Both the position numbers and the translations under genes were made by a program. A stretch of 61,294 nt of DNA from Pseudomonadota bacterium. GTDB lineage: Bacteria > Pseudomonadota > Gammaproteobacteria > Burkholderiales > Sulfuriferulaceae. Of the stretch, positions 36,070 through 45,426 are shown one piece after another (the first letter of the stretch is position 1; each line of letters starts with the position of its first letter). Location of the stretch: the NCBI GenBank assembly GCA_021795395.1, contig JAJYPN010000014.1, forward strand, positions 1 through 61,294, in the 5' to 3' direction. The notes under the pieces were generated by a model. That model had not been told where the DNA came from. It was given only the letters and a program-made list of their open reading frames with translations, and made no database searches.

Positions 36070-36814
36070 CGGTCGCACTGACTACATTGAGGTTGAAAAC
36101 CGGCATCTTATGCCGTTCGGTCATCAAATCGAGCGCCGTGACCAGCGCCAGCGATATTTCTGCCGCGGTCTGTTGCCCGACGGCCCAGTGTTTTCGGGCT
36201 TCCGCAAGAATATCGGCGATATTGTCCGGCAACGGACGATTATCTTCCATCATCATGTCTTCGATCATTCCCGGTTTCAATTCCGGGCGAAACAGCATCC
36301 CGTAACTGAGATCGTCCGGCCGGATCGCCAGCCAGTCACCGTTGTCGTCTACGACGATCGGCTCCATTCCTGGTGGCAGCTTGGCACTGCCGTTGTACAT
36401 AACCAGCATTTTTTTTCCGTCTACGGCATTCGCCAGCGGATCGTCCCTGCCAGCGGCCGTTTTATGACAAATAGTCCAATAAGCATTGAAATACGGTTCA
36501 TCGCTGACTTCGCCGCCCGCCGACTGCACCAGCAATAATGCTCCGAACCCGATGCCGACTATGGGACGCCGCATTTTTTTAAAATTGCCGATCAAACGCA
36601 ATTCCTGCGCCACCCAGGGACAGGCTTCCTCATCATTGACCGGAAAAGCGCCGCCCAGTAGCCAGAGCGCGTCGTGCTGCGTCGCCGTTGCCGGCAAATC
36701 GGCGCCTAAAAATGGACGCTGATATTGAAAACCGATATTGCGCGATTCCAGCTGCTTTTCTATCATTCCCAGAAATTCCGAATAGGAATGCTGTATTAAC
36801 ATAAATCGTTTCAT
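36056..36814 (-). CDS. Class I glutamine amidotransferase-like protein without catalytic Cys/His
   Basis: 252-aa protein with the class I amidotransferase fold: YSEFLGMIEKQLESRNIGFQYQRP, ALWLLGGAFPVNDEEACPWVAQELRLI, then the strand-turn region RRPIVGIGFGALLL. In active enzymes this last stretch is G-I-C-L-G-H; here the nucleophile is Gly89. The histidine of the F-x-F-H-P-E motif is also changed (LFRPEL, Arg176), with only the glutamate kept. It therefore should not hydrolyse glutamine. It may be a binding or regulatory protein. It is the first gene of the run that leads into arsR, arsC and arsB. Confidence 0.8.
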   Translation of the reverse strand: MKRFMLIQHSYSEFLGMIEKQLESRNIGFQYQRPFLGADLPATATQHDALWLLGGAFPVNDEEACPWVAQELRLIGNFKKMRRPIVGIGFGALLLVQSAGGEVSDEPYFNAYWTICHKTAAGRDDPLANAVDGKKMLVMYNGSAKLPPGMEPIVVDDNGDWLAIRPDDLSYGMLFRPELKPGMIEDMMMEDNRPLPDNIADILAEARKHWAVGQQTAAEISLALVTALDLMTERHKMPVFNLNVVSATDEPN

Positions 36815-37102
36815 GATATTTCATTACCTTGATCAAATTTGTCCGGATGTATTCAGTCCACATCTTCATCGCATAGTAAATCAATTTGGACTGGATCATG
36901 CTTTTCTCACTGCATACCTAGCCCCGACGATACCTGGATGCGTCCAACCTGCCCGTTTTCGTCCATAAACATCTTCAGCTTGCATTAATTGAGGTTTGAA
37001 TAGCGGACGACAGTGTAGAATAGACTATCGACACGGCGCTTACGATAAAAATAATAAGGATGATATATTCAAACATATTTGACGAAATGAAGATAGATAC
37101 TT

Positions 37103-37654
37103 ATGAGTGATGCCTGGAAAAATCTCGATCTGCAAGGCGAAGGCCTGCAAAGTGCTAACCTGAAGTTGGTGCAAAAGATGAAGAAACGTAAACAAGCGTA
37201 TAGTTTTCTGATACTCTTTCCGCTTGGGTTGCATCGCGACTATTTGAACAATCCTGCGGGTGCCTGGCTATACAGGACGGCCACTGTATTGTGCGTGCTC
37301 GGTCTCGTGTTTGGATACCACATAGTCGCCTACGTTTTATTGGCTTCGATGACGGTTTTCGCGTTATACGATATTCGCTGGATAGAAGATACCGTAGCCG
37401 CCATTAACAAACAATTGCGCATACAATCGTACAAAAGCAAAAATACCCCGACCATGCCGGAAAATTTTCGCGGCCGTTATCTCGACCAGGGACTGGAGGA
37501 TTACCTGCAGGTCAAGGAGCGGGAACGCGGCGGCCATGTTGCGCCCGGCACCGACCCGGCACTCAACAGCCGGAGCCGGGCCCCCTCCTTTGCCGAGCAG
37601 GAGGCCATGCTCAAGGAGCTGGCAAAATCCAAATCCGGTCGATCTTCCAAATAG
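37103..37654 (+). CDS. TM2-domain-like membrane protein
   Basis: 183 aa. Two membrane segments (about 35-50 with FLILFPLGLHRDYLNNPAGAWLYR and 60-95 with VLCVLGLVFGYHIVAYVLLASMTVFALYDI), the arrangement of TM2 proteins, where a short loop joins two helices. The C-terminal 80 residues are hydrophilic, Arg/Ser-rich and probably disordered (YKSKNTPTMPENFRGRYLDQG, SRSRAPSFAEQ). Function unknown. Followed 3 bases later by lplT. Divergent from the amidotransferase-like gene; the 288 bases between hold no gene. Confidence 0.75.
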   Translation: MSDAWKNLDLQGEGLQSANLKLVQKMKKRKQAYSFLILFPLGLHRDYLNNPAGAWLYRTATVLCVLGLVFGYHIVAYVLLASMTVFALYDIRWIEDTVAAINKQLRIQSYKSKNTPTMPENFRGRYLDQGLEDYLQVKERERGGHVAPGTDPALNSRSRAPSFAEQEAMLKELAKSKSGRSSK

Positions 37655-37657
37655 CGC

Positions 37658-38884
37658 ATGAATCTTGGCTTTTATATCATATTGACGGCGCAGTTTTTAT
37701 CGGCGCTAGCGGATAATTCCTTACTTTTTGCGGCAATTGCCCTATTAAAGGACCTGCAAAGCCCGACCTGGTATACTCCGGTGCTGCAGGAATTTTTTGT
37801 CGTGTCGTATATCCTGCTCGCTCCTTTCGTCGGCGCATTCGCTGACGGCATGTCGAAGGGTCGGGTCATGTTCATCAGCAACAATATCAAACTTGTCGGC
37901 TGCCTTGCCATGCTTGCCGGTGTGAATCCCTTGTTCGCGTATGGCATCGTCGGTCTGGGAGCTGCCGCCTATTCTCCCGCCAAATACGGCATTTTGACAG
38001 AATATCTGCCGGCAGAACAATTGGTTGCAGCGAATGCCTGGATGGAAGGAACGACGGTATTTGCCATCATTCTTGGCGCCATCATCGGCGGAATGATGCT
38101 CAATCCGCATATCAGCGCATCGCTTTCCTCATATTTGCCCGTTTTGTCCGGTATCGGAATAGCAAAATTCGCCATTATATTGATTACGCTGCTTTATTTC
38201 TCGGCGGCTATCACCAATCTATTCATTCCGCTCACCGCACCCGATCATAATACGCCGCGCCGCGATCCGGTTTCGCTGGTCTGCGATTTCTGGCTCAGCT
38301 TCAAACAATTATGGCGCGATCCGCTGGGACAGGTTTCACTGGCAGTTACCACCTTGTTTTGGGGGGCTGGCGCCACCTTGAGACTGGTGGTGTTGACCTG
38401 GGCGATGATGGTACTCAAATTCAATACGCAGCAAGCGACTCAATTGACCGCAGTGGTTGCCATCGGTATAGCGATCGGCGCGGTATTTGCGGGCCGTTAC
38501 GTCAAGCTGGCGGATTCGGTCAAGGTCATATCTACCGGCATACTGATGGGAATAGCGGTAATGAGCATGGTATTCGTCAGCACCCCGTCGATGGCGGCCC
38601 TGCTGCTGTTTATTATCGGTGTTCTGGGCGGTTTTTTCGTCGTGCCGATGAATGCGCTGCTGCAGCATCGCGGGCATTTGCTGATGGGAGCCGGCCATTC
38701 GATCGCCGTGCAAAATTTCAATGAAAATTTATCCATACTGGTGATGCTGGGTTTTTATGCCATTTTCGATAAAATCGGACAGTCGCTGAATGTCATCATA
38801 TTGGCGTTCGGATCGTTTATCAGCATCTCGATGCTACTGATCCAATATCATTATCGCCACCTGGATATTTCCAGCCATGGATGA
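37658..38884 (+). CDS. lplT: Lysophospholipid transporter LplT
   Basis: 408-aa major-facilitator protein, 12 membrane segments, that flips lysophospholipids back across the inner membrane. Opening NLGFYIILTAQFLSALADNSLLFAAIALL, then LQEFFVVSYILLAPFVGAFADGMSKGRVMF and AAAYSPAKYGILTEYLPAEQLVAANAWMEGTTVFAIILGAIIGG, all typical for LplT. The usual Aas acyltransferase partner is not adjacent. Overlaps the helicase gene by 8 bases. Confidence 0.93.
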   Translation: MNLGFYIILTAQFLSALADNSLLFAAIALLKDLQSPTWYTPVLQEFFVVSYILLAPFVGAFADGMSKGRVMFISNNIKLVGCLAMLAGVNPLFAYGIVGLGAAAYSPAKYGILTEYLPAEQLVAANAWMEGTTVFAIILGAIIGGMMLNPHISASLSSYLPVLSGIGIAKFAIILITLLYFSAAITNLFIPLTAPDHNTPRRDPVSLVCDFWLSFKQLWRDPLGQVSLAVTTLFWGAGATLRLVVLTWAMMVLKFNTQQATQLTAVVAIGIAIGAVFAGRYVKLADSVKVISTGILMGIAVMSMVFVSTPSMAALLLFIIGVLGGFFVVPMNALLQHRGHLLMGAGHSIAVQNFNENLSILVMLGFYAIFDKIGQSLNVIILAFGSFISISMLLIQYHYRHLDISSHG

Positions 38885-40802
38885 AATCGAACGGGCATTT
38901 GCTGCCGACGGGCCTTTTGCTTCGGCAATTCCCGGATTCAGGAAACGCAGCCAGCAACTGGAAATGGCGCTGGCAGTGAAACTCGCCATCGCCGAGCGCC
39001 AGACCCTGATCGTCGAAGCCGGTACCGGAACCGGCAAGACCCTTGCGTATCTGACTCCCGCATTGCTCAACGGCGGCAAAGTCATTTTGTCGACCGGAAC
39101 CAAACATTTGCAGGATCAATTGTTTTATCGCGACTTGCCCGCCGTGCGCGGCGCCTTGCAAGTGTCGGCCGTGATCGCCCTGTTAAAAGGGCGCGCCAAT
39201 TATGTATGTCATTACCATCTCGAACGCGCCGCTCAGGAAGGACATTTTGCTGCGCGCGAGGACATCGCCCATTTGCAGCAAGTCGTGCAATTTGCCAAAC
39301 ACAGTAAATCAGGCGACAAGGCTGAGCTCGCAGGCGTGGCCGAGGACGCCGATATCTGGCGTCACGTCACCTCTACCCGCGACAATTGCCTGGGCAGCGA
39401 CTGTCCCTCGCATAATCAGTGTTTCGTGCTCGAAGCGCGCAAAAAAGCGATGGAGGCCGATATCATCGTCGTCAACCACCATCTTTTTTTTGCCGACGTC
39501 TGGTTGCGCGACGAAGGCGTCGCTGAACTACTGCCCGCCTGCAATACCGTCATTTTCGATGAAGCGCATCAGCTTCCCGAAACCGCCGGACTGTTTTTCG
39601 GCGAAACCCTGTCTACCGGCCAGCTGCTCGAACTGGCGCGGGATGCCCGTCAGGAAGGTATCGTTTCCTGCAAGGATTATACGGCGCTGCCGGAAGCCGC
39701 CATGGCGCTGGACAAAGCGGCGCGCGATCTACGCCTGGTATTCGAAGAGGACAGCGGGCGCTGGCCGCTCGATAAAGCGCAATTGCGGCAACATTATGAT
39801 GCTGCGCTGACGCATTGCCATCGTGCCCTGGACGAATTGAACGCCCATCTGGAAAGCCAGGCCATCCGGGCTCCCGGCCTGGAAAATATCTGGAAACGCG
39901 GACAGGAACTGGCAATCCGTTTCGGCAACTGGCATCAGCCTGCGTCGCAGGAAACGGTGCGCTGGATCGAGGCATTCAGTCATGCGCTCACCCTTAATAC
40001 CACGCCCCTTTCCATTGCGGACGTATTCGCCAAGCAAATCGAAAGTCATGCACGCGCCTGGATTTTTACCTCGGCCACGCTTTCGGTCAAAGGCGATTTT
40101 ACACATTATCGCAGTCAGCTGGGTTTGACTGCCGGCATTAGCCGAAGCTGGGACAGCCCGTTCGAATATGCGCGACAGGCGGTGTTCTATCTGCCGCAGC
40201 ATATGCCCGAACCCAATACCGCCGGCTATACGGCGGCCGTCGTCAAAAAGGCGCTGCCGTTACTGGCGGCGAGCGAAGGCCGGGCGTTTTTGCTGTTTAC
40301 CTCGTTACGCGCCATGAAAGAAGCGCGCAATCTGCTCGAGCTGGAATTCACGCACAATAAACTTGAATTTCCGGTATTGATGCAGGGAGAACGCTCGCGC
40401 ACCGAACTGCTCGCACAATTTCGCGCGCTGGGTAATGCAATATTGCTCGGCAGCCAGAGTTTCTGGGAAGGTGTCGACGTCAAGGGAGAAACCCTGTCTC
40501 TCGTCATTATCGACAAGCTTCCGTTCATGCCGCCCGACGATCCGGTGCTTGCGGCACGCATACAGCACATCAATGAATCGGGCGGCAATGCGTTCATGCA
40601 GCATCAACTGCCGCATGCGGTGATTGCCCTCAAACAGGGAGCCGGACGACTGATCCGCGACGAAACCGATCGCGGCGTGCTGGTAATCTGCGATCCGCGC
40701 CTGGTATCCAAACCTTACGGCAAACGCATCTGGCAAAGCCTGCCGCCGATGAAGCGCAGCCGCAACGAAGACGAAGTCGTCGAATTTTTGCGGCAACGAT
40801 AA
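38877..40802 (+). CDS. dinG: DinG/YoaA-type DNA helicase with iron-sulfur cluster
   Basis: 641-aa superfamily 2 helicase of the XPD/DinG group; the length matches YoaA better than the 715-aa DinG. Walker A EAGTGTGKTLAYL (about 42-54), the four cysteines of a [4Fe-4S] cluster (NYVC, then NCLGSDCPSHNQC), NHHLFFAD, the Walker B box FDEAH, and late motifs LGSQSFWEGVDVKGE and QGAGRLIRDE. Unwinds branched DNA in repair. Ends 5 bases before the convergent radA stop. Confidence 0.94.
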   Translation: MDEIERAFAADGPFASAIPGFRKRSQQLEMALAVKLAIAERQTLIVEAGTGTGKTLAYLTPALLNGGKVILSTGTKHLQDQLFYRDLPAVRGALQVSAVIALLKGRANYVCHYHLERAAQEGHFAAREDIAHLQQVVQFAKHSKSGDKAELAGVAEDADIWRHVTSTRDNCLGSDCPSHNQCFVLEARKKAMEADIIVVNHHLFFADVWLRDEGVAELLPACNTVIFDEAHQLPETAGLFFGETLSTGQLLELARDARQEGIVSCKDYTALPEAAMALDKAARDLRLVFEEDSGRWPLDKAQLRQHYDAALTHCHRALDELNAHLESQAIRAPGLENIWKRGQELAIRFGNWHQPASQETVRWIEAFSHALTLNTTPLSIADVFAKQIESHARAWIFTSATLSVKGDFTHYRSQLGLTAGISRSWDSPFEYARQAVFYLPQHMPEPNTAGYTAAVVKKALPLLAASEGRAFLLFTSLRAMKEARNLLELEFTHNKLEFPVLMQGERSRTELLAQFRALGNAILLGSQSFWEGVDVKGETLSLVIIDKLPFMPPDDPVLAARIQHINESGGNAFMQHQLPHAVIALKQGAGRLIRDETDRGVLVICDPRLVSKPYGKRIWQSLPPMKRSRNEDEVVEFLRQR

Positions 40803-40807
40803 CGCTG

Positions 40808-42166
40808 TCAAACCTCGCGTAAATACATCACGGCTTCCTGCAGCCGTTCTATTCCGGTCACATCCATCCCGGCAATCTTCTGCCGTGGCCGATTGGCGGC
40901 GGGTACCAGCGCTTTGGTAAAGCCGAGTTTTGCCGCTTCCTTCAAACGTTCCTGTCCGCGTTGCACTGGGCGAATTTCGCCAGCCAAACCGATTTCACCA
41001 AATACTACAAGTTTATCGGGTAGCGGCTTGTTTTTAAAAGATGAAACTATCGCCAGCAACAAGGGCAAATCGGCTGCCGGCTCATTGATGCGCACGCCGC
41101 CCACGGCATTGATAAAGACATCCTGATCGTGGCAGGCCAGACCGGCATGGCGATGCAATACCGCCAGCAGCATCGCCAGCCGGTTTTGTTCCAGACCGAC
41201 CGACAGCCGCCTCGGATTCGGCATCGGCGAAGATTCGACCAGCGCCTGAATCTCCACCAGCAAAGGCCGCGTCCCTTCCTGCGTGACCATCACGCAGGAA
41301 CCCGCCACATCCGCCCGGTGGCCCGATAAAAAAATCGCCGAAGGATTGGATACGCCTTTCAGACCTTTATCGGTCATGGCGAATACGCCCAGTTCGTTGA
41401 CTGCGCCGAAACGGTTCTTGAACGCGCGAATCAGGCGAAAACTCGAACTGGTATCGCCTTCGAAATACAGAACCGTATCGACGATATGCTCCAGTACCCG
41501 CGGACCGGCCAAAGCGCCCTCCTTGGTCACGTGGCCGACCAGAAACACTGAAGTGCCGTTCTGCTTGGCAAAACGGGTCAATTGCGCGGCGCATTCGCGA
41601 ACCTGCGCGACCGAACCGGGCGCCGATTGCATGGCTTCGGAATACACGGTCTGTATCGAATCGATGACGGCTATAGCCGGTTTATGCGCTTGCAGGATGG
41701 ATAAGATATTTTCCAGCTGGATTTCGGCGAGCAATTGCAGATTTTCGGTATCCACCTGCAGGCGTTGCGCGCGCAACGCGATCTGCTGCGCCGATTCCTC
41801 GCCGCTGACGTACAGGGTAGAATGCCCATGGCTCAACGCGCTCAAAGCCTGCAGTAAAAGCGTCGATTTGCCGATGCCGGGATCGCCCCCTATCAATACC
41901 ACACCGCCTTTAACCAGACCGCCGCCCAACACGCGATCGAGCTCACCCATGCCGGTCGCTATACGCTCGTTTTCTACCGCCTCGATGGCGGAAAGCATCT
42001 GCACTTCGCTTAACACCGACAGACCGCTATAGCGCGCGGGCGCGACGGATTCCGGCAAAGTCTCCACCAGTGTATTCCATACGCTGCAATGAGGGCATTG
42101 CCCTTGCCATTTGGTGGAAGTGCCGCCGCATTCGGTACAGATATAAAGGGTTCTGGTTTTAGCCAT
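40808..42166 (-). CDS. radA: DNA repair protein RadA
   Basis: 452-aa RecA-like protein that drives branch migration during recombination. N-terminal zinc finger CTECGG..CPHC, Walker A GGDPGIGKSTLLLQ, the RadA-specific KNRFG (FKNRFGAVNELGVFAM), and a Lon-protease-like C-terminal domain (FINAVGGVRINEPAADLPLLLAI). ATG 42166 opens MAKTRTLYICTECGG; the 12 codons further upstream are not used. Divergent from the Rossmann-domain gene at 42300. Confidence 0.97.
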   Translation of the reverse strand: MAKTRTLYICTECGGTSTKWQGQCPHCSVWNTLVETLPESVAPARYSGLSVLSEVQMLSAIEAVENERIATGMGELDRVLGGGLVKGGVVLIGGDPGIGKSTLLLQALSALSHGHSTLYVSGEESAQQIALRAQRLQVDTENLQLLAEIQLENILSILQAHKPAIAVIDSIQTVYSEAMQSAPGSVAQVRECAAQLTRFAKQNGTSVFLVGHVTKEGALAGPRVLEHIVDTVLYFEGDTSSSFRLIRAFKNRFGAVNELGVFAMTDKGLKGVSNPSAIFLSGHRADVAGSCVMVTQEGTRPLLVEIQALVESSPMPNPRRLSVGLEQNRLAMLLAVLHRHAGLACHDQDVFINAVGGVRINEPAADLPLLLAIVSSFKNKPLPDKLVVFGEIGLAGEIRPVQRGQERLKEAAKLGFTKALVPAANRPRQKIAGMDVTGIERLQEAVMYLREV

Positions 42167-42299
42167 GGATGTACTGACGAAATTATTTTTAGCGGAATAC
42201 ACTCAAACGAACGCAGATTGCCAAAACGCAACGATTGCGCGTATGCTAGTTATGCAACTGTTTTGCAAAAATACAATAAGTATGGAGACTACCACAATC

Positions 42300-42695
42300 A
42301 TGACACAAAAAATCCGCATCGCCCTGTTGGGATTAAGTCGCGTCGGGGAAATCTTTTCCGAACATTTTCTCGAAAAAATCCAGGAACAGCATATCAACGT
42401 GGAAATCGTCGCCGTCGCGACGCATCAACTCGATTCGCCCGTGGCATTGGGATACGCCCATAGCCATATTCCCGTGTTCGAGGACGCATTGAAAGTCGCC
42501 GAGTTGGGCGATAAGGTCGATATCATTTTCGACTTGACCGGCAATCCGGAAGTGCGCCGACAGTTGCGCGAGAAAATGCAAGCGACGAATAATCAGCATA
42601 CGGTTATCGCACCGGAAATTTTCGCTCAGTTGTTATGGGAATTTTTCAGTGAAGGCGAAGCGCTGCCGCATAGCGCCAAAATGGGTTACAAGTAA
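42300..42695 (+). CDS. Lone NAD(P)-binding Rossmann domain protein
   Basis: 131 aa. MTQKIRIALLGLSRVGEIFSEHFLEKI is a dinucleotide-binding beta-alpha-beta unit with a G-x-S-x-x-G loop, followed by VEIVAVATHQLDSPVALGYAHSHIPVFEDALKVAELGDKVDIIFDLTGNPEVRRQLREKM, as in homoserine dehydrogenase and DapB-like oxidoreductases. The catalytic domain of those enzymes is missing and the frame ends in a normal stop, so this is either a stand-alone cofactor-binding regulator or a shortened gene. ATG 42300 is chosen because the conserved strand starts right there. Confidence 0.75.
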   Translation: MTQKIRIALLGLSRVGEIFSEHFLEKIQEQHINVEIVAVATHQLDSPVALGYAHSHIPVFEDALKVAELGDKVDIIFDLTGNPEVRRQLREKMQATNNQHTVIAPEIFAQLLWEFFSEGEALPHSAKMGYK

Positions 42696-42718
42696 ACCCG
42701 AACAATAACTTGTCAAGG

Positions 42719-42751
42719 TCGCAGGAAACCGTAATCACCGTTTTCCTGCGA
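42719..42751. terminator. Bidirectional terminator-like hairpin between convergent genes
   Basis: TCGCAGGAAA pairs perfectly with TTTCCTGCGA around a 13-base loop. It lies between the stops of the Rossmann gene (42695) and trpS (42792), which converge. No long T run follows, so efficiency is uncertain. Confidence 0.55.
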
Positions 42752-42791
42752 TTCGTATCGATACCGTACTCGGTCGGCAAATAGTTTCGCT

Positions 42792-43994
42792 TCAATCGTA
42801 ACTCAATCCCATCACTGATCGCACGTCGCGCATGGTGTCGCAAGCCAGCAGGCGCGCTTTTTCGCAGCCATCGTCAATGATATTGCGCACCAGCGAGGGA
42901 TTTTCGGTATACATACGCGCGCGCTCGCGTATGGGTTCCTGTTCTTTCAGCATCGAGTCGATTACCGGCTGCTTGCATTCCAGGCAGCCTATGCCCGCGC
43001 TGACGCAGCCGTTTTGCACCCAGGAACGTATCGCCTGATCGGAATAGATCTGATGCAACGCCCAGACTGGGCATTTTTCCGGCGTACCCGGATCGGTACG
43101 GCGCACCCGCGCCGGATCGGTCGGCATGGTACGAATTTTTTTTGTTAAACTGTCGGCGGATTCGCGCAGCGTGATCGTGTTTTGATACGATTTGGACATT
43201 TTTTGCCCGTCCAGACCCGGCATTTTCGATGCCTCGGTCAACAGCGCTTGCGGTTCGGCCAATATCACCTTGCCGCCGCCTTCCAGATAGCCGAACAATC
43301 GCTCTCGATCGCCAAGCGACAGGCTTTGCTGCTCATTCAGCAAGGCATGCGCCGCTTCGATGGCGGATTCGTCCCCGTCCTGCTGATAGCGCATACGCAG
43401 TTCTTCATATAACCGCGCTTTTTTACTGCCCATTTTTTTAATCGCAGCTTCGGCTTTCTGTTCAAAACCTGCCTCTCGGCCATATAGGTGATTGAAACGC
43501 CGGGCGATTTCGCGAGTGAATTCGATGTGCGGAACCTGGTCTTCGCCTACCGGCACGTGACTTGCGCGATAAATCAGGATATCGGCGCTTTGCAGCAAGG
43601 GATAACCGAGGAACCCGTAAGTGGACAGATCCTTCTCCGTCAGCTTTTCCTGCTGGTCCTTATAGGTAGGCACCCGTTCCAGCCAGCCCAGGGGTGTAAA
43701 CATCGACAGCAACAAATGAAGTTCGGCGTGTTCCGGCACCTGCGACTGGATGAACAGCGTCGCCAAGTCGGGGTCCACTCCCGCCGCCAGCCAGTCTACG
43801 ACCATTTCCCATACATTGTTCCGAATGACTTCGGGGTTATCGTAATGTGTGGTCAATGCATGCCAGTCGGCAACGAAAAACAGGCATTCCTGTTCGTGCT
43901 GGAGCTTGATCCAGTTTTTCAATACCCCATGAAAATGGCCCAGATGAAGATTGCCTGTCGGGCGCATGCCCGATAATATTCGATTGGCGTACAT
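42792..43994 (-). CDS. trpS: Tryptophanyl-tRNA synthetase
   Basis: 400-aa class I aminoacyl-tRNA synthetase that charges tRNA-Trp. HIGH-type motif NLHLGHFHG (about 15-23), PVGEDQVPHIEFTREIARRFN, and KMSKS in GQKMSKSYQNTI. It is about 65 residues longer than E. coli TrpS, as in other betaproteobacteria. It contains CPVWALHQIYSD and GIGCLECKQPV near the end. Leads no operon here; the M50 peptidase gene lies 3 bases upstream. Confidence 0.97.
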   Translation of the reverse strand: MYANRILSGMRPTGNLHLGHFHGVLKNWIKLQHEQECLFFVADWHALTTHYDNPEVIRNNVWEMVVDWLAAGVDPDLATLFIQSQVPEHAELHLLLSMFTPLGWLERVPTYKDQQEKLTEKDLSTYGFLGYPLLQSADILIYRASHVPVGEDQVPHIEFTREIARRFNHLYGREAGFEQKAEAAIKKMGSKKARLYEELRMRYQQDGDESAIEAAHALLNEQQSLSLGDRERLFGYLEGGGKVILAEPQALLTEASKMPGLDGQKMSKSYQNTITLRESADSLTKKIRTMPTDPARVRRTDPGTPEKCPVWALHQIYSDQAIRSWVQNGCVSAGIGCLECKQPVIDSMLKEQEPIRERARMYTENPSLVRNIIDDGCEKARLLACDTMRDVRSVMGLSYD

Positions 43995-43997
43995 GGT

Positions 43998-44699
43998 TTA
44001 ATTGGTTATGACCTGGATAAGCATGATTAAATCGTTATAACCCAAGCCAGACACGGCACTGCTCAACATCAGCATGACCGCCAGCAAGGGACTGAGGATG
44101 ACGCTCAGCCATCCGACAAACATCAGAATCAGCAGGATATAAAATCCGTAGGGTTCGATGCGGGAGAAGCTGTACGAGAGCTTGCCGGGCAATACGCTAA
44201 CCATGACGCGGCCACCGTCGAGCGGTGGCAAGGGCAACAGATTCAGCGCCATGAGCACGGCATTGATATAAATACCCGCCGCTCCCATCAACGCCAGGGG
44301 TTGGGAATAATTATCGCCGAGCATGACGCCGAACTTTATCACCAGCGCCCAGATTATTGCCATGCTCAGATTCGCTCCCGGGCCGGCCAGAGCGACCCAG
44401 AGCATGTCCTGTTTGGGACGCCGCAAGGCATCGAAATTGACAGGGACCGGTTTGGCCCAGCCAAAAAGAAAGAAACCGCCGCCCAGCATCTTACTCAGAA
44501 GGAGAATGGACAGCGGCACCAGTATCGTGCCTATCGGATCAATGTGCTTCAAGGGATTGAGCGTTACGCGTCCCAGCATCCACGCTGTTTTATCGCCGAA
44601 AAATTTCGCTACGTAACCGTGAGCCGCTTCATGCAGCGTGATCGCAAAAATGACCGGGATGACCCATACGGTAATTTTTTGTATGACGTTCAGTTCCAT
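43998..44699 (-). CDS. Site-2 protease family (M50) membrane peptidase
   Basis: 233-aa inner-membrane zinc metallopeptidase of the YwhC/FtsH-independent small M50 group. Zinc site HEAAHGYVAKFFGD (HExxH) in the first membrane region and the third ligand in NLLPLPPLDGGRV. About six membrane segments. Function unknown in proteobacteria, but the trpS-M50-yciO block is widely kept. ATG overlaps the yciO stop by one base (TGATG). Confidence 0.92.
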   Translation of the reverse strand: MELNVIQKITVWVIPVIFAITLHEAAHGYVAKFFGDKTAWMLGRVTLNPLKHIDPIGTILVPLSILLLSKMLGGGFFLFGWAKPVPVNFDALRRPKQDMLWVALAGPGANLSMAIIWALVIKFGVMLGDNYSQPLALMGAAGIYINAVLMALNLLPLPPLDGGRVMVSVLPGKLSYSFSRIEPYGFYILLILMFVGWLSVILSPLLAVMLMLSSAVSGLGYNDLIMLIQVITN

Positions 44700-45325
44700 C
44701 AGTTCAATCCAAACGGAGCCAACGCGCCACGCCCTCTTCGCAATACCTCGATATCCCCCCGGCTCAAATCGATCACGGTGGTGGCTTCCATGCCACAGCC
44801 CCCGGCATCGAGTATCAGGTCCAAATGATGTTCGAGTCGTTCCCGTATCGTATCGGCGTCGTGCATGGGCAGTTTTTCGTCCGGTAAAATCAAAGTCATG
44901 CCCAATAAGGGCTCATTCATTTCGGCCAGCAGCGCCAAAGCGACCGGATGTTGCGGCACGCGCAATCCTATGGTATTTCTTTTAGGGTGCGACAGGCGCC
45001 TGGGAACTTCGCGAGTCGCCTCGAGTATGAATGTATAACTGCCCGGCGTGTTCGCCTTGAGCATCCTGAATTGTTGATTATCCACCTGCGCATAGACTGC
45101 GATTTCCGCCAGGTCGCGGCACAGCAGGGTGAAATGATGTTTTTCGTCTACGGCGCGCAGGGTGCGTATTCGATCCTGGGCATGCTTATCGCCCAAATGG
45201 CAGGCGATAGCGTAACTGGAATCGGTCGGCAATGCGACGACACCGCCGTTGCGCAGGATATGAACAGCCTGTTTGATCAAACGCGGCTGGGGATTATCCG
45301 GATGCAAGGTAAAATATTGCGCCAT
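44699..45325 (-). CDS. yciO: L-threonylcarbamoyladenylate synthase-like protein (YciO/TsaC family)
   Basis: 208 aa, YrdC/Sua5 fold. QAVHILRNGGVVALPTDSSYAIACHLGDKHAQDRI is the ATP and threonine site; KHHFTLLCRDLAEIAVYAQV and GSYTFILEATREVPRRLSHPKRNTIGLRVPQHP follow. TsaC makes the precursor for t6A in tRNA; YciO is a close paralogue with weaker activity. The position next to M50 and the PHP gene is typical of YciO. Confidence 0.9.
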   Translation of the reverse strand: MAQYFTLHPDNPQPRLIKQAVHILRNGGVVALPTDSSYAIACHLGDKHAQDRIRTLRAVDEKHHFTLLCRDLAEIAVYAQVDNQQFRMLKANTPGSYTFILEATREVPRRLSHPKRNTIGLRVPQHPVALALLAEMNEPLLGMTLILPDEKLPMHDADTIRERLEHHLDLILDAGGCGMEATTVIDLSRGDIEVLRRGRGALAPFGLN

Positions 45326-45426
45326 ATTGGAATTACTCGTTTGAATTAAAAAATAGCCAGATCATTTATGAGCAAGCGAAAATTCCATCAAATCATGGGA
45401 AAAACGCGCATTCGCCATTGTTCATG

